A stretch of 24,860 bases of DNA from Saccoglossus kowalevskii (lineage: Eukaryota; Hemichordata; Enteropneusta; Harrimaniidae), in assembly GCF_000003605.2 (NCBI RefSeq), contig NW_003105471.1, positions 1-24,860 of the forward strand, given 5' to 3'. Below the pieces are notes generated by a model that was not told where the DNA came from, did not search any database, and worked only from the letters and a program-made list of their open reading frames with translations. The position numbers were made by a program, and so were the translations under genes. This document shows positions 9,961-22,040 of this stretch, piece after piece. Positions within the stretch are counted from its first letter, which is position 1. Each line of letters starts with the position of its first letter.

Positions 9961-11872
9961 TTGCCTGCGTTGTATGGTGGGGCATGATGTACCATTAAAC
10001 CAGATGAGTGGGCATCACGCACTCTGCCTTGATATATTGTCTGCGATGTATGGTGGGGCATGATGTACCATTGAACCAGGTGAGTGGGCATCACACACTC
10101 TGCCTTGGTATATTGCCTGCGTTGTATGGTGGGGCATGATGTACCATTAAACCAGGTGAGTGGGCATCACTCACTCTGCCTTGATATATTGTCTGCGATG
10201 TATGGTGGGGCATGATGTACTATTAAACCAGGTGAGTGGTCATCACACACTCTGCCTTGATATATTGCCTGCGTTGTATGGTGGGGCATGATGTACCATT
10301 AAACCAGGTGAGTGGGCATCACACACTCTGCCTTGATATATTGCCTGCGTTGTATGGTGGGACATGATGTACTATTAAACCAGGTGAGTAGGCATCACAC
10401 ACTCTGCCTTGATATATTGCCTGCGTTGTATGGTGGGACATGATGTACTATTAAACCAGGTGAGTAGGCATCACACACTCTGCATTGATATATTGCCTGC
10501 GTTGTATGGTGGGGCTTGATGTACCATTAAACCAGGTGAGTAGGCATCACACACTCTGCCTTGATATATTGCCTGCGTTGTATGTTGGGGCTTGATGTAC
10601 CATTAAACCAGGTGAGTGGGCATCACACACTCTGCCTTAATATATTGCCTGCATTGTATTTTGGGGCTTGATGTACCATTAAACCAGGTGAGTGGTCATC
10701 ACACACTCTACCTTGATATATTGCCTGCGATGTATGGTGGGACATGATGTACTATTAAACTAGGTGAGTAGGCATCACACACTCTGCCTTGATATATTGC
10801 CTGCGTTGTATGGTGGGGCATGATGTACCATTGAACCAGGTGAGTGGGCATCGCACACTCTGCCTCGATATATTGCCTGTGACGTATGGTGTCACATGAT
10901 GTACCTTTGAACCAGGTGAGTGGGCATCGCACACTCTGACTTGATATATTTCCTGCGATGTATGGTGGGGCATGATGTACCATTAAACCAGGAGAGTGGG
11001 CATCACACACTCTGCCTTGATATATTGCCTGCGATGTATGGTGGGACATGATGTACCATTAAACCAGGTGAGTGGGCATCACACACTCTGCCTTGATATA
11101 TTGCCTGCGATGTATGGTGGGGCATGATGTACCATTAAACCAGGTGAGTGGGCATCACACACTCTGCCTTGATATATATTGCCTGCGTTGTATGGTGGGG
11201 AATGATGTACTATTAAACCAGGTGAGTGGGCATCACACACTCTGCCTTGATATATATTGCCTGCGATGTATGGTAGGGCATGATGTACCATTAAACCAAG
11301 TGAGTGGGCATCACACACTCTACCTTGATATATTGCCTGTGATGTGTGTTGGGCATGATGTACCATTAAATCAGGTGAGTGGGCATCACACACTCTGTTT
11401 TGATATATTTCCTGCGTTGTATGTTAGGGCATGATGTACCATTAAACCAGGTGAGTGGTCATCACACACTCTACCTTGATATATTGCCTGTGATGTGTGT
11501 TGGGCATGATGTACCATTAAATCAGTTGAGTGGGCATCACACACTCTGCCTTGATATATTGCCTGCGATGTATGGTGGGGCATGATGTACCATTGAACCA
11601 GGTGAGAGGGCATCGCACACTCTGACTTGATATATTGCCTGCGATGTATGGTGGGGCATGATGTACCATTAAACCAGGTGAGTGGGCATCACACACTCTG
11701 CCTTGATATATTGCCTGCGATGTATGGTGGGACATGATGTACCATTAAACCAGGTGAGTGGGCATCACACACTCTGCCTTGATATATTGCCTGCGATGTA
11801 TGGTGGGGCATGATGTACCATTAAACCAGGTGAGTGGGCATCACACACTCTGCCTTGATATATTGCCTGCGA

Positions 11873-12328
11873 TGTATGGTGGGGCATGATGTACCATTAA
11901 ACCAGGTGGGTGGGCATCACACACTCTGCCTTGATATATTGCCTGCAATGTATGGTGGGGCATGATGTACCATTAAACCAGGTAAGTGGGCATCACACAC
12001 TCTGCCTTGATATATTGCCTGCGATTTATGGTGGGGCATGATGTACCATTAAACCAGGTAAGTGGGCATAACACACTCTGCCTTGATATATTGCCTGCGA
12101 TGTATGGTGGGGCATGATGTACCATTAAACCAGGTGAGTAGGCATCGCACACTCTGCCTTGATATATTGCCTGCGTTGTATGGTGGGGCATGATGTACCA
12201 TTAAACCAGGTGAGTGGGCATCGCACACTCTGACTTGATATATTGCCTGCGATCTATGGTGGGGCATGATGTACCATTAAACCAGGTGAGTGGGCATCAC
12301 ACACTCTGCCTTGATATATTGCCTGCAT
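11873..12328 (+). repeat. 456-bp (6-monomer) higher-order repeat, first copy
   Basis: Six monomers with private variants are followed directly by the same six. Markers are CAGGTGGGTGGG at 11903/12359, CTGCAATG at 11942/12398, two successive GGTAAGT monomers, GGGCATAACAC at 12064/12520, GAGTAGGCATCGC at about 12136/12592 and GCGATCTATGG at 12249/12705. I saw no mismatch between 11873-12311 and 12329-12767, so this is among the youngest duplications in the window. Confidence 0.94.
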
Positions 12329-12784
12329 TGTATGGTGGGGCATGATGTACCATTAAACCAGGTGGGTGGGCATCACACACTCTGCCTTGATATATTGCCT
12401 GCAATGTATGGTGGGGCATGATGTACCATTAAACCAGGTAAGTGGGCATCACACACTCTGCCTTGATATATTGCCTGCGATTTATGGTGGGGCATGATGT
12501 ACCATTAAACCAGGTAAGTGGGCATAACACACTCTGCCTTGATATATTGCCTGCGATGTATGGTGGGGCATGATGTACCATTAAACCAGGTGAGTAGGCA
12601 TCGCACACTCTGCCTTGATATATTGCCTGCGTTGTATGGTGGGGCATGATGTACCATTAAACCAGGTGAGTGGGCATCGCACACTCTGACTTGATATATT
12701 GCCTGCGATCTATGGTGGGGCATGATGTACCATTAAACCAGGTGAGTGGGCATCACACACTCTGACTTGATATATTGCCTGCGA
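12329..12784 (+). repeat. 456-bp (6-monomer) higher-order repeat, second copy
   Basis: This is a tandem copy of 11873-12328. Beyond 12767 the last monomer type, GCGATCTATGG with CTGACTTG, is itself repeated at 12781 and 12857 at 76-bp steps. A small local expansion of one monomer therefore followed or accompanied the six-monomer duplication. Confidence 0.92.
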
Positions 12785-14300
12785 TCTATGGTGGGGCATG
12801 ATGTACCATTAAACCAGGTGAGTGGGCATCGCACACTCTGACTTGATATATTGCCTGCGATCTATGGTGGGGCATGATGTACCATTGAACCAGGTGAGTG
12901 GGCATCGCACACTCTGCCCTGATATATTGCCTGCGATGTATGGTGGGACATGATGTACCATTAAACCAGGTGAGTGGGCATCACACACTCTGCCTTGATA
13001 TATTGCCTGTGACGTATGGTGGGACATGATGTACCATTAAACCAGGTGAGTGGGCATCACACACTCTGCCTTGATATATTGCCTGTGACGTATGGTGGGA
13101 CATGATGTACCATTAAACCAGGTGAGTGGGCATCTCACTCTCTGCCTTGATATATTGCCTGCGTTGTATGGTGGGGCATGATGTACCATTAAACCAGGTG
13201 AGTGGGCATCACACACTCTGCCTTGATATATTGCCTGTGACGTATGGTGGGACATGATGTACCATTAAACCAGGTGAGTGGGCATCACACTCTCTGCCTT
13301 GATATATTGCCTGTGACGTATGGTGGGACATGATGTACCATTAAACCAAGTGAGTGGGCATCACACACTCTGCCTTGATATATTGCCTGCGATGTATGGT
13401 GGGACATGATGTACTATTAAACCAAGTGAGTGGGCATCACACTCTCTGCCTTGATATATTGCCTGTGACGTATGGTGGAGCATGATGTACCATTAAACCA
13501 GGTGAGTGGGCATCACACACTCTGCCTTGATATATTTCCTGCGTTGTATGTTAGGGCATGATGTACCATTAAACCAGGTGAATGGTCATCACACACTCTG
13601 TCTTGATATATTGCCTGCGTTGTATGGTGGGGCATGATGTACCATTAAACCAGGTGAGTGGGCATCACACACTCTGCCTTGGTATATTGCCTGCGATGTA
13701 TGGTGGGGCATGATGTACCATTAAACCAGGTGAGTGGGCATCACACACTCTGCCTTGATATATTGCCTGCGATGTATGGTGGGGCATGATGTACCATTGA
13801 ACCAGGTGAGTGGGCGTCGCACACTCTGACTTGATATATTGTCTGCGATGTATGGTGGGGCATGATGTACCATTTAACCAGGTGAGTGGGCATCACACAC
13901 TCTGCCTTGATATATTGCCTGCGTTGTATGGTGGGGCATGATGTACCATTAAACCAGGTGAGTGGGCATCACACACTCTGCCTTGATATATTGCCTGCGA
14001 TTTATGGTGGGGCATGATGTACCATTAAACCAGGTGAGTGGGCATCACACACTCTGTCTTGATATATTGCCTGCGATGTATGATGGGGCATGATGTACTA
14101 TTAAACCAGGTGAGTGGGCATCACACACTCTGCCTTGATATATTGCCTGCGTTGTATGGTGCGGCATGATGTACCATTAAACCAGGTGAGTGGGCATCAC
14201 ACACTCTGCCTTGATATATTGTCTGCGATGTATGGTGGGGCATGATGTACCATTGAACCAGGTGAGTGGGCATCACACACTCAGCCTTGATATATTGCCT

Positions 14301-15820
14301 GCGTTGTATGGTGGGACATGATGTACAATTAAACCAGGTGAGTGGGCATCACACACTCTGCCTTGATATATTGCCTGCAATGTATGGTGGGGCATGATGT
14401 ACCATTATACCAGGTGAGTGGGCATCACACACTCTGCCTTGATATATTGCCTGCGATTTATGGTGGGGCATGATGTACCATTAAACCAGGTGAGTGGGCA
14501 TCACACACTCTGCCTAGATATATTGCCTGCGATGTATGGTGGGGCATGATGTACCATTAAACCAGGTGTGTGGGCATCACACACTCTGCCTTGATATTTT
14601 GCCTGCGATTTATGGTGGGGCATGATGTACCATTAAACCAGGTAAGTGGGCATCACACACTCAGCCTTGATATATTGCATGCGATGTATGGTGGGACATG
14701 ATGTACCATTAAACCAGGTGAGTGGGCATCACACACTCTGCCTTGATATATTGCCTGTGACGTATGGTGGGACATGATGTACCATTAAACCAGGTGAGTG
14801 GGCATCACACACTCTGCCTTGATATATTGCCTGTGACGTATGATGGGACATGATGTACCATTAAACCAGGTGAGTGGGCATCACACACTCTGCCTTGATA
14901 TATTGCCTGCGTTGTATGGTGGGGCATGATGTACCATTAAACCAGGTGAGTGGGCATCACACACTCTGCCTTGATATATTGCCTGTGACGTATGGTGGGA
15001 CATGATGTACCATTAAACCAAGTGAGTGGGCATCACACACTCTGCCTTGATATATTGCCTGCGATTTATGGTGGGGCATGATGTACCATTAAACCAGGTA
15101 AGTGGGCATCACACACTCAGCCTTGATATATTGCCTGCGATGTATGATGGGGCATGATGTACTATTAAACCAGGTGAGTGGGCATCACACACTCAGCCTT
15201 GATATATTGCCTGCGATGTATGATGGGGCATGATGTACTATTAAACCAGGTGATTGGGCATCACACACTCTGTCTTGATATATTGCCTGCGATGTATGGT
15301 GGGACATGATGTACCATTAAACCAGGTGAGTGGGCATCACACACTCTGCCTTGATATATTGCCTGCGATGTATGGTGGGGCATGATGTACCATTAAACCA
15401 GGTGAGTGGGCATCACACACTCTGCCTTGATATATTGTCTGCGATGTATGGTGGGGCATGATGTACCTTTGAACCAGGTGAGTGGGCATCGCACACTCTG
15501 ACTTGATATATTGCCTGCGTTGTATGGTGGGACATGATGTACAATTAAACCAGGTGAGTGGGCATCACACACTCTGCCTTGATATATTGCCTGCGATGTA
15601 TGGTGGGACATGATGTACCATTAAACCAGGTGAGTGGGCATCACACACTCTGCCTTGATATATTGCCTGCGATGTATGGTGGGGCATGATGTACCATTAA
15701 ACCAGGTGAGTGGGCATCACACACTCTGCCTTGATATATTGCCTGCGATGTATGGTGGGGCATGATGTACCATTAAACCAGGTGAGTGGGCATCACACAC
15801 TCTGCCTTGATATATTGCCT
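14301..15820 (+). repeat. 1520-bp (20-monomer) higher-order repeat unit, copy 1
   Basis: The unit starts with a GCGTTG/GGGAC/ACAATT monomer. It continues CTGCAATG with ATTATACC, GATTTATGG, CCTAGATA, TTGATATTTTG with GATTTATGG, GGTAAGT with CACTCAGCC, TTGCATGCGATG, several GTGACGTATG monomers, a second GGTAAGT/CAGCC and two TATGATGGGG/ACTATT monomers. The next copy begins at 15821. The CCTAGATA marker is at 14513 and 16033, exactly 1520 bp apart. Differences seen over the first 400 bp are single substitutions, such as GTGTGTGGG at about 14567 against GTGAGTGGG. Confidence 0.93.
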
Positions 15821-17036
15821 GCGTTGTATGGTGGGACATGATGTACAATTAAACCAGGTGAGTGGGCATCACACACTCTGCCTTGATATATTGCCTGCAA
15901 TGTATGGTGGGGCATGATGTACCATTATACCAGGTGAGTGGGCATCACACACTCTGCCTTGATATATTGCCTGCGATTTATGGTGGGGCATGATGTACCA
16001 TTAAACCAGGTGAGTGGGCATCACACACTCTGCCTAGATATATTGCCTGCGATGTATGGTGGGGCATGATGTACCATTAAACCAGGTGAGTGGGCATCAC
16101 ACACTCTGCCTTGATATTTTGCCTGCGATTTATGGTGGGGCATGATGTACCATTAAACCAGGTAAGTGGGCATCACACACTCAGCCTTGATATATTGCAT
16201 GCGAGGTATGGTGGGACATGATGTACCATTAAACCAGGTGAGTGGGCATCACACACTCTGCCTTGATATATTGCCTGTGACGTATGGTGGGACATGATGT
16301 ACCATTAAACCAGGTGAGTGGGCATCACACACTCTGCCTTGATATATTGCCTGTGACGTACGATGGGACATGATGTACCATTAAACCAGGTGAGTGGGCA
16401 TCACACACTCTGCCTTGATATATTGCCTGCGTTGTATGGTGGGGCATGATGTACCATTAAACCAGGTGAGTGGGCATCACACACTCTGCCTTGATATATT
16501 GCCTGTGACGTATGGTGGGACATGATGTACCATTAAACCAAGTGAGTGGGCATCACACACTCTGCCTTGATATATTGCCTGCGATTTATGGTGGGGCATG
16601 ATGTACCATTAAACCAGGTAAGTGGGCATCACACACTCAGCCTTGATATATTGCCTGCGATGTATGATGGGGCATGATGTACTATTAAACCAGGTGAGTG
16701 GGCATCACACACTCAGCCTTGATATATTGCCTGTGATGTATGATGGGGCATGATGTACTATTAAACCAGGTGATTGGGCATCACACACTCTACCTTGATA
16801 TATTGCCTGTGATGTATGGTGGGACATGATGTACCATTAAACCAGGTGAGTGGGCATCACACACTCTGCCTTGATATATTGCCTGCGATGTATGGTGGGG
16901 CATGATGTACCATTAAACCAGGTGAGTGGGCATCACACACTCTGCCTTGATATATTGCCTGCGATGTATGGTGGGGCATGATGTACCATTAAACCAGGTG
17001 AGTGGGCATCACACACTCTGCCTTGATATATTGCCT
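15821..17036 (+). repeat. 1216-bp higher-order repeat unit, copy 2, four monomers shorter
   Basis: The same variant order as 14301-15820 is kept, but the unit is 304 bp (exactly four monomers) shorter. Missing is the run in copy 1 at about 15440-15745 that holds ACCTTTGAACC and the extra ACAATT monomer. CCTAGATA at 16033 and the next at 17249 are 1216 bp apart. Loss of a whole number of monomers is what unequal crossing-over or slippage between similar monomers produces. Confidence 0.92.
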
Positions 17037-18784
17037 GCGTTGTATGGTGGGACATGATGTACAATTAAACCAGGTGAGTGGGCATCACACACTCTGCCTT
17101 GATATATTGCCTGCAATGTATGGTGGGGCATGATGTACCATTATACCAGGTGAGTGGGCATCACATACTCTGCCTTGATATATTGCCTGCGATTTATGGT
17201 GGGGCGTGATGTACCATTAAACCAGGTGAGTGGGCATCACACACTCTGCCTAGATATATTGCCTGCGATGTATGGTGGGGCATGATGTACCATTAAACCA
17301 GGTGAGTGGGCATCACACACTCTGCCTTGATATATTGCCTGCGATTTATGGTGGGGCATGATGTACCATTAAACCAGGTAAGTGGGCATCACACACTCAG
17401 CCTTGATATATTGCATGCGATGTATGGTGGGACATGATGTACCATTAAACCAGGTGAGTGGGCATCACACACTCTGCCTTGATATATTGCCTGTGACGTA
17501 TGGTGGGACATGATGTACCATTAAATCAGGTGAGTGGGCATCACACACTCTGCCTTGATATATTGCCTGCGATGTATGGTGGGGCATGATGTACCATTAA
17601 ACCAGGTGAGTGGTCATCACACACTCTGCCTTGGTATATTGCCTGCGATGTATGGTGGGGCATGATGTACCATTAAACCAGGTGAGTGGGCATCACACAC
17701 TCTGACTTGATATATTGCCTGCGATGTATGGTGGGGCATGATGTACCATTAAACTAGGTGAGTGGGCATCTCACTCTCTGCCTTGATATATTGCCTGCGA
17801 TGTATGGTGGGACATGATGTACCATTAAACCAGGTGAGTGGGCATCACACACTCTGCCTTGATATATTGCCTGTGATGTATGGTGGGACATGATGTACCA
17901 TTAAACCAGGTGAGTGGGCATCACACTCTCTGCCTTGATATATTGCCTGTGACGTATGGTGGGACATGATGTACCATTAAACCAGGTGAGTGGGCATCAC
18001 ACACTCTGCCTTGACATATTGCCTGCGATGTATGATGGGACATGATGTACCATTAAACCAGGTGAGTAGGCATCACACACTCTGCCTTGATATATTGCCT
18101 GCAATGTATGGTGGGGCATGATGTACCATTAAACCAGGTGAGTGGACATCACACACTCTGCCTTGATATATTGCCTGCGATGTATGGTGGGGCATGATGT
18201 ACCATTAAACCAGGTGAGTGGACATCACACACTCTGCCTTGATATATTGTCTGCGATGTATGGTGGGGCATGATGTACCATTAAACCAGGTGAGTGGGCA
18301 TCACACACTCTGCCTTGATATATTGTCTGCGATGTATGGTGGGGCATGATGTACCATTGAACCAGGTGAGTGGGCATCGCACACTCTGCCTCGATATATT
18401 TCCTGTGACGTATGGTGTTACATGATGTACCTTTGAATCAGGTGAGTGGGCATCGCACACTCTGACTTGATATATTGCCTGCGTTGTATGGTGGGACATG
18501 ATGTACAATTAAACCAGGTGAGTGGGCATCACACACTCTGCCTTGATATATTGCCTGCGATGTATGGTGTTACATGATGTACCATTAAACCAGGTGAGTG
18601 GGCATCACACACTCTCCCTTGATATATTGCCTGCGATGTATGGTGGGGCATGATGTACCATTAAACCAGGTGAGTGGGCATCACACACTCTGCCTTGATA
18701 TATTGCCTGCGATGTATGGTGGGGCATGATGTACCATTAAACCAGGTGTTTGGGCATCACACACTCTGCCTTGATATATTGCCT
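17037..18784 (+). repeat. Higher-order repeat unit, copy 3, with a rearranged second half (1748 bp)
   Basis: The unit begins with the same ACAATT, CTGCAATG/ATTATACC, GATTTATGG, CCTAGATA (17249), GATTTATGG/GGTAAGT (17375), CAGCC and TTGCATGCGATG order. It leaves the pattern after the first GTGACGTATG monomer (about 17493). The rest contains TCTCACTCTC variants (about 17770), GTGGACATC monomers (about 18140-18230) and the GTTACATG/ACCTTTGAATC cassette (about 18330-18520). The next unit's ACAATT monomer starts at 18785, 1748 bp or 23 monomers on. Confidence 0.88.
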
Positions 18785-19836
18785 GCGTTGTATGGTGGGA
18801 CATGATGTACAATTAAACCAGGTGAGTGGGCATCACACACTCTGCCTTGATATATTGCCTGCAATGTATGGTGGGGCATGATGTACCATTATACCAGGTG
18901 AGTGGGCATCACACACTCTGCCTTGATATATTGCCTGCGATTTATGGTGGGGCATGATGTACCATTAAACCAGGTGAGTGGGCATCACACACTCTGCCTA
19001 GATATATTGCCTGCGATGTATGGTGGGGCATGATGTACCATTAAACCAGGTGAGTGGGCATCACACACTCTGCCTTGATATATTGCCTGCGATTTATGGT
19101 GGGGCATGATGTACCATTAAACCAGGTAAGTGGGCATCACACACTCAGCCTTGATATATTGCATGCGATGTATGGTGGGACATGATGTACCATTAAACCA
19201 GGTGAGTGGGCATCACACACTCTGCCTTGATATATTGCCTGTGACTTATGGTGGGACATGATGTACCATTAAACCAGGTGAGTGGGCATCACACACTCTG
19301 CCTTGATATATTGCCTGTGACGTATGATGGGACATGATGTACCATTAAACCAGGTGAGTGGGCATCACACTCTCTGCCTTGATATATTGCCTGCGTTGTA
19401 TGGTGGGGCATGATGTACCATTAAACCAGGTGAGTGGGCATCACACACTCTGCCTTGATATATTGCCTGCGATGTTTGGTGGGACATGATGTACCATTAA
19501 ACCAGGTGAGTGGGCATCACACACTCTGCCTTGATATATTGCCTGCGATGTATGGTGGGACATGATGTACCATTAAACCTGGTGAGTGGGCATCACACAC
19601 TGCCTTGATATATTGCCTGTGACGTATGGTGGGACTTGATGTACCATTAAACCAGGTGAGTGGGCATCACACTCTCTGCCTTGATATATTGCCTGTGACG
19701 TATGGTGGGACATGATATACCATTAAACCAAGTGAGTGGGCATCACACACTCTGCCTTGATATATTGCCTGCGATGTATGGTGGGGCATGATGTACCATT
19801 AAACCAGGTGAGTGGGCATCACACACTCTGCCTTGA
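18785..19836 (+). repeat. Higher-order repeat unit, copy 4
   Basis: ACAATT, CTGCAATG/ATTATACC, GATTTATGG, CCTAGATA (18997), GGTAAGT (19123), CAGCC and TTGCATGCGATG appear in the usual order, followed by GTGACTTATGG at 19241 and GTGACGTATGATGGGAC. A 2-bp shortening (CACACACTGCC near 19598) lies in this unit, which explains why the next CCTAGATA is 910 bp on rather than 912. Part of it, about 19230-19440, recurs at 23538-23748 with the private GTGACTTATGG word. Confidence 0.86.
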
Positions 19837-20100
19837 TATATTGCCTGCGATTTATGGTGGGGCATGATGTACCATTAAACCAGGTGAGTGGGCATCACAC
19901 ACTCTGCCTAGATATATTGCCTGCGATGTATGGTGGGGCATGATGTACCATTAAACCAGGTGAGTGGGCATCACACACTCTGCCTTGATATATTGCCTGC
20001 GATTTATGGTGGGGCATGATGTACCATTAAACCAGGTAAGTGGGCATCACACACTCAGCCTTGATATATTGCATGCGATGTATGGTGGGGCATGATGTAC
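19837..20100 (+). repeat. Higher-order repeat unit, copy 5, truncated
   Basis: Only the GATTTATGG, CCTAGATA (19907), GATTTATGG/GGTAAGT (20033), CAGCC and TTGCATGCGATG section is present. The leading ACAATT and ATTATACC monomers are missing and the array changes to other variants after about 20100 (AAACTAGG, GCGATCTATGG). Confidence 0.83.
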
Positions 20101-21162
20101 CATTAAACTAGGTGAGTGGGCATCGCACACTCTGACTTGATATATTGCCTGCGATCTATGGTGGGACATGATGTACCATTAAACCAGGTGAGTGGGCATC
20201 ACACACTCTGCCTTGATATATTGCCTGCGATGTATGGTGGGGCATGATGTACCATTAAACCAGGTGAGTGGGCATCACACACTCTGCCTTGATATATTGC
20301 CTGCGATGTATGGTGGGGCATGATGTACCATTAAACTAGGTGAGTGGGCATCTCACTCTCTGCCTTGATATATTGCCTGCGATGTATGGTGGGACATGAT
20401 GTACCATTAAACCAGGTGAGTGGGCATCACACACTCTGCCTTGATATATTGCCTGCGATGTATGGTGGGGCATGATGTACCATTAAACGAGGGGAGTGGG
20501 CATTACACACTCTGCCTTGATATATTGCCTGCGATGTATGGTGGGGCATGATGTACCATTAAACCAGGTGAGTGGGCATCACACACTCTGCCTTGATATA
20601 TTGCCTGCGTTGTATGGTGGGACATGGTGTACCATTAAACCAGGTGAGTGGGCATCACACACTCTGCCATGATATATTGCCTGCGTTGTATGGTGGGGCA
20701 TGATGTACCATTAAACCAGGTGAGTGGGCATCACACACTCTGCCTTGATATATTGCCTGCAATGTATGGTGGGGCATGATGTACCATTAAACCAGGTGAG
20801 TGGGCATCACACACTCTGCCTTGATATATTGCCTGCGATCTATGGTGGGGCATGATGTACCATTAAACCAGGTGAGTTGGCATCACACACTCTGCCTTGA
20901 TATATTGCCTGCAATGTATGGTGGGGCATGATGTACCATTAAACCAGGTGAGTGGGCATCACACACTCTGCCTTGATATATTGCCTGCGATTTATGGTGG
21001 GGCATGATGTACCATTAAACCAGGTGAGTTGGCATCACACACTCTGCCTTGATATATATTGCCTGCGATGTATGATGGGGCATGATGTACTATTAAACCA
21101 GGTGAGTGGGCATCACACACTCTGTCTTTATATTTTGCCTGCGATGTATGGTGGGGCATGAT

Positions 21163-21178
21163 GTACCACATCACACAC
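21163..21178 (+). repeat. Monomer with an 18-bp internal deletion
   Basis: Here GTACCA joins directly to CATCACACAC. Compared with the normal monomer, 18 bases are missing, including the whole TTAAACCAGGTGAGTGGG stretch. It is the largest length change in the window and gives a 58-bp unit. It removes the CAGGTGAGT word. No repeated bases long enough to explain the deletion by simple slippage are evident beyond a CA at the junction. Confidence 0.93.
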
Positions 21179-21279
21179 TCTGCCTTGATATATTTCCTGC
21201 GATGTATGGTGGGGCATGATGTACCATTAAACCAGGTGAGTGGGCATCACACACTGCCTTGATATATTGTCTGCGATGT

Positions 21280-22040
21280 ATGGTGGGGCATGATGTACCA
21301 TTAAACCAGGTGAGTGGGCATCACACACTCTGCCTTGATATATTGCCTGCGATGTATGGTGGGGCATGATGTACCATTAAACCAGGTGAGTGGGCATCAC
21401 ACACTCTGCCTTGATATATTGCCTGCGTTGTATGGTGGGACATGATGTACCATTAAACCAGGTGAGTTGGCATCACACACTCTGCCTTGATATATTGCCT
21501 GCGTTGTATGGTGGGGCATGATGTACCATTAAACCAGGTGAGTGGGCATCACACACTCTGCCTTGATATATTGCCTGCGATTTATGGTGGGGCATAATGT
21601 ACCATTAAACCAGGTAAGTGGGCATCACACACTCAGCCTTGATATATTGCCTGCGATGTATGATGGGGCATGATGTACTATTAAACCAGGTGAGTGGGCA
21701 TCACACACTCAGCCTTGATATATTGCCTGCGATGTATGATGGGGCATGATGTACTATTAAACCAGGTGATTGGGCATCACACACTCTGTCTTGATATATT
21801 GCCTGCGATGTATGGTAGGGCATGATGTACCATTAAACCAGGTGAGTGGGCATCACACACTCTTCCTTGATATATTGCCTGCGATGTATGGTGGGACATG
21901 ATGTACCATTAAACCAGGTGAGTGGGCATCACAGACTCTGCATTGATATATTGCCTGCGATGTATGGTGGGGCATGATGTACCACTAAACCAGGTGAGTG
22001 GGCATCACACACTCTGCCTTGATATATTGCCTGCGATGTA
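21280..22040 (+). repeat. Ten-monomer block, copy 1 (copy 2 at 23936-24696)
   Basis: Markers shared at an offset of 2656 bp are GAGTTGG (21463/24119), the otherwise rare GGCATAATGT (21591/24247), GGTAAGT (21611/24267), two TATGATGGGG/ACTATT monomers, GTGATTGGG, TCTTCCTTGA (21861/24517) and ACAGACTCTG (21931/24587). The offset is 35 monomers minus the 4-bp deletion near 22235. One difference seen inside is ACCACTAAACC at about 21981 against ACCATTAAACC. Confidence 0.92.

Larger units (their letters stand above)
1060..11500 (+). repeat. Left subfamily domain of the array (TTGGGGCTTG / GTGGTC / GTAGGC variants)
   Basis: This stretch is enriched in linked variants that are rare elsewhere. They include monomers with GTATGTTGGGGCTTG (for example near 1230, 1385, 4415, 4950, 5560, 7010 and 10580), GAGTGGTCATC followed by TCTACC, ACTATT followed by GAGTAGGC, and GTGATGTGTGGTAGGG with AAATCAGG (near 1070, 4185, 6085 and 6705). 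The first kilobase and the part right of about 11500 mostly lack the GGGGCTTG type and rarely have GTGGTC. The limits are approximate because variants grade into each other. The domain is still pure 76-bp satellite and carries no gene. Confidence 0.75.

Noticed and set aside
10708-11049. Second long minus-strand frame (113 codons)
   Set aside because: It is a duplicate of the 9483-9833 situation at an offset of 1216 bp and has the same cause: stop loss by variants in the repeat.
11072-11434. Plus-strand frame of 120 codons
   Set aside because: It opens because two +2 TA insertions (11171-11180 and 11249-11258) and a -1 change shift the phase past the usual stops. It is a product of indels in satellite DNA.
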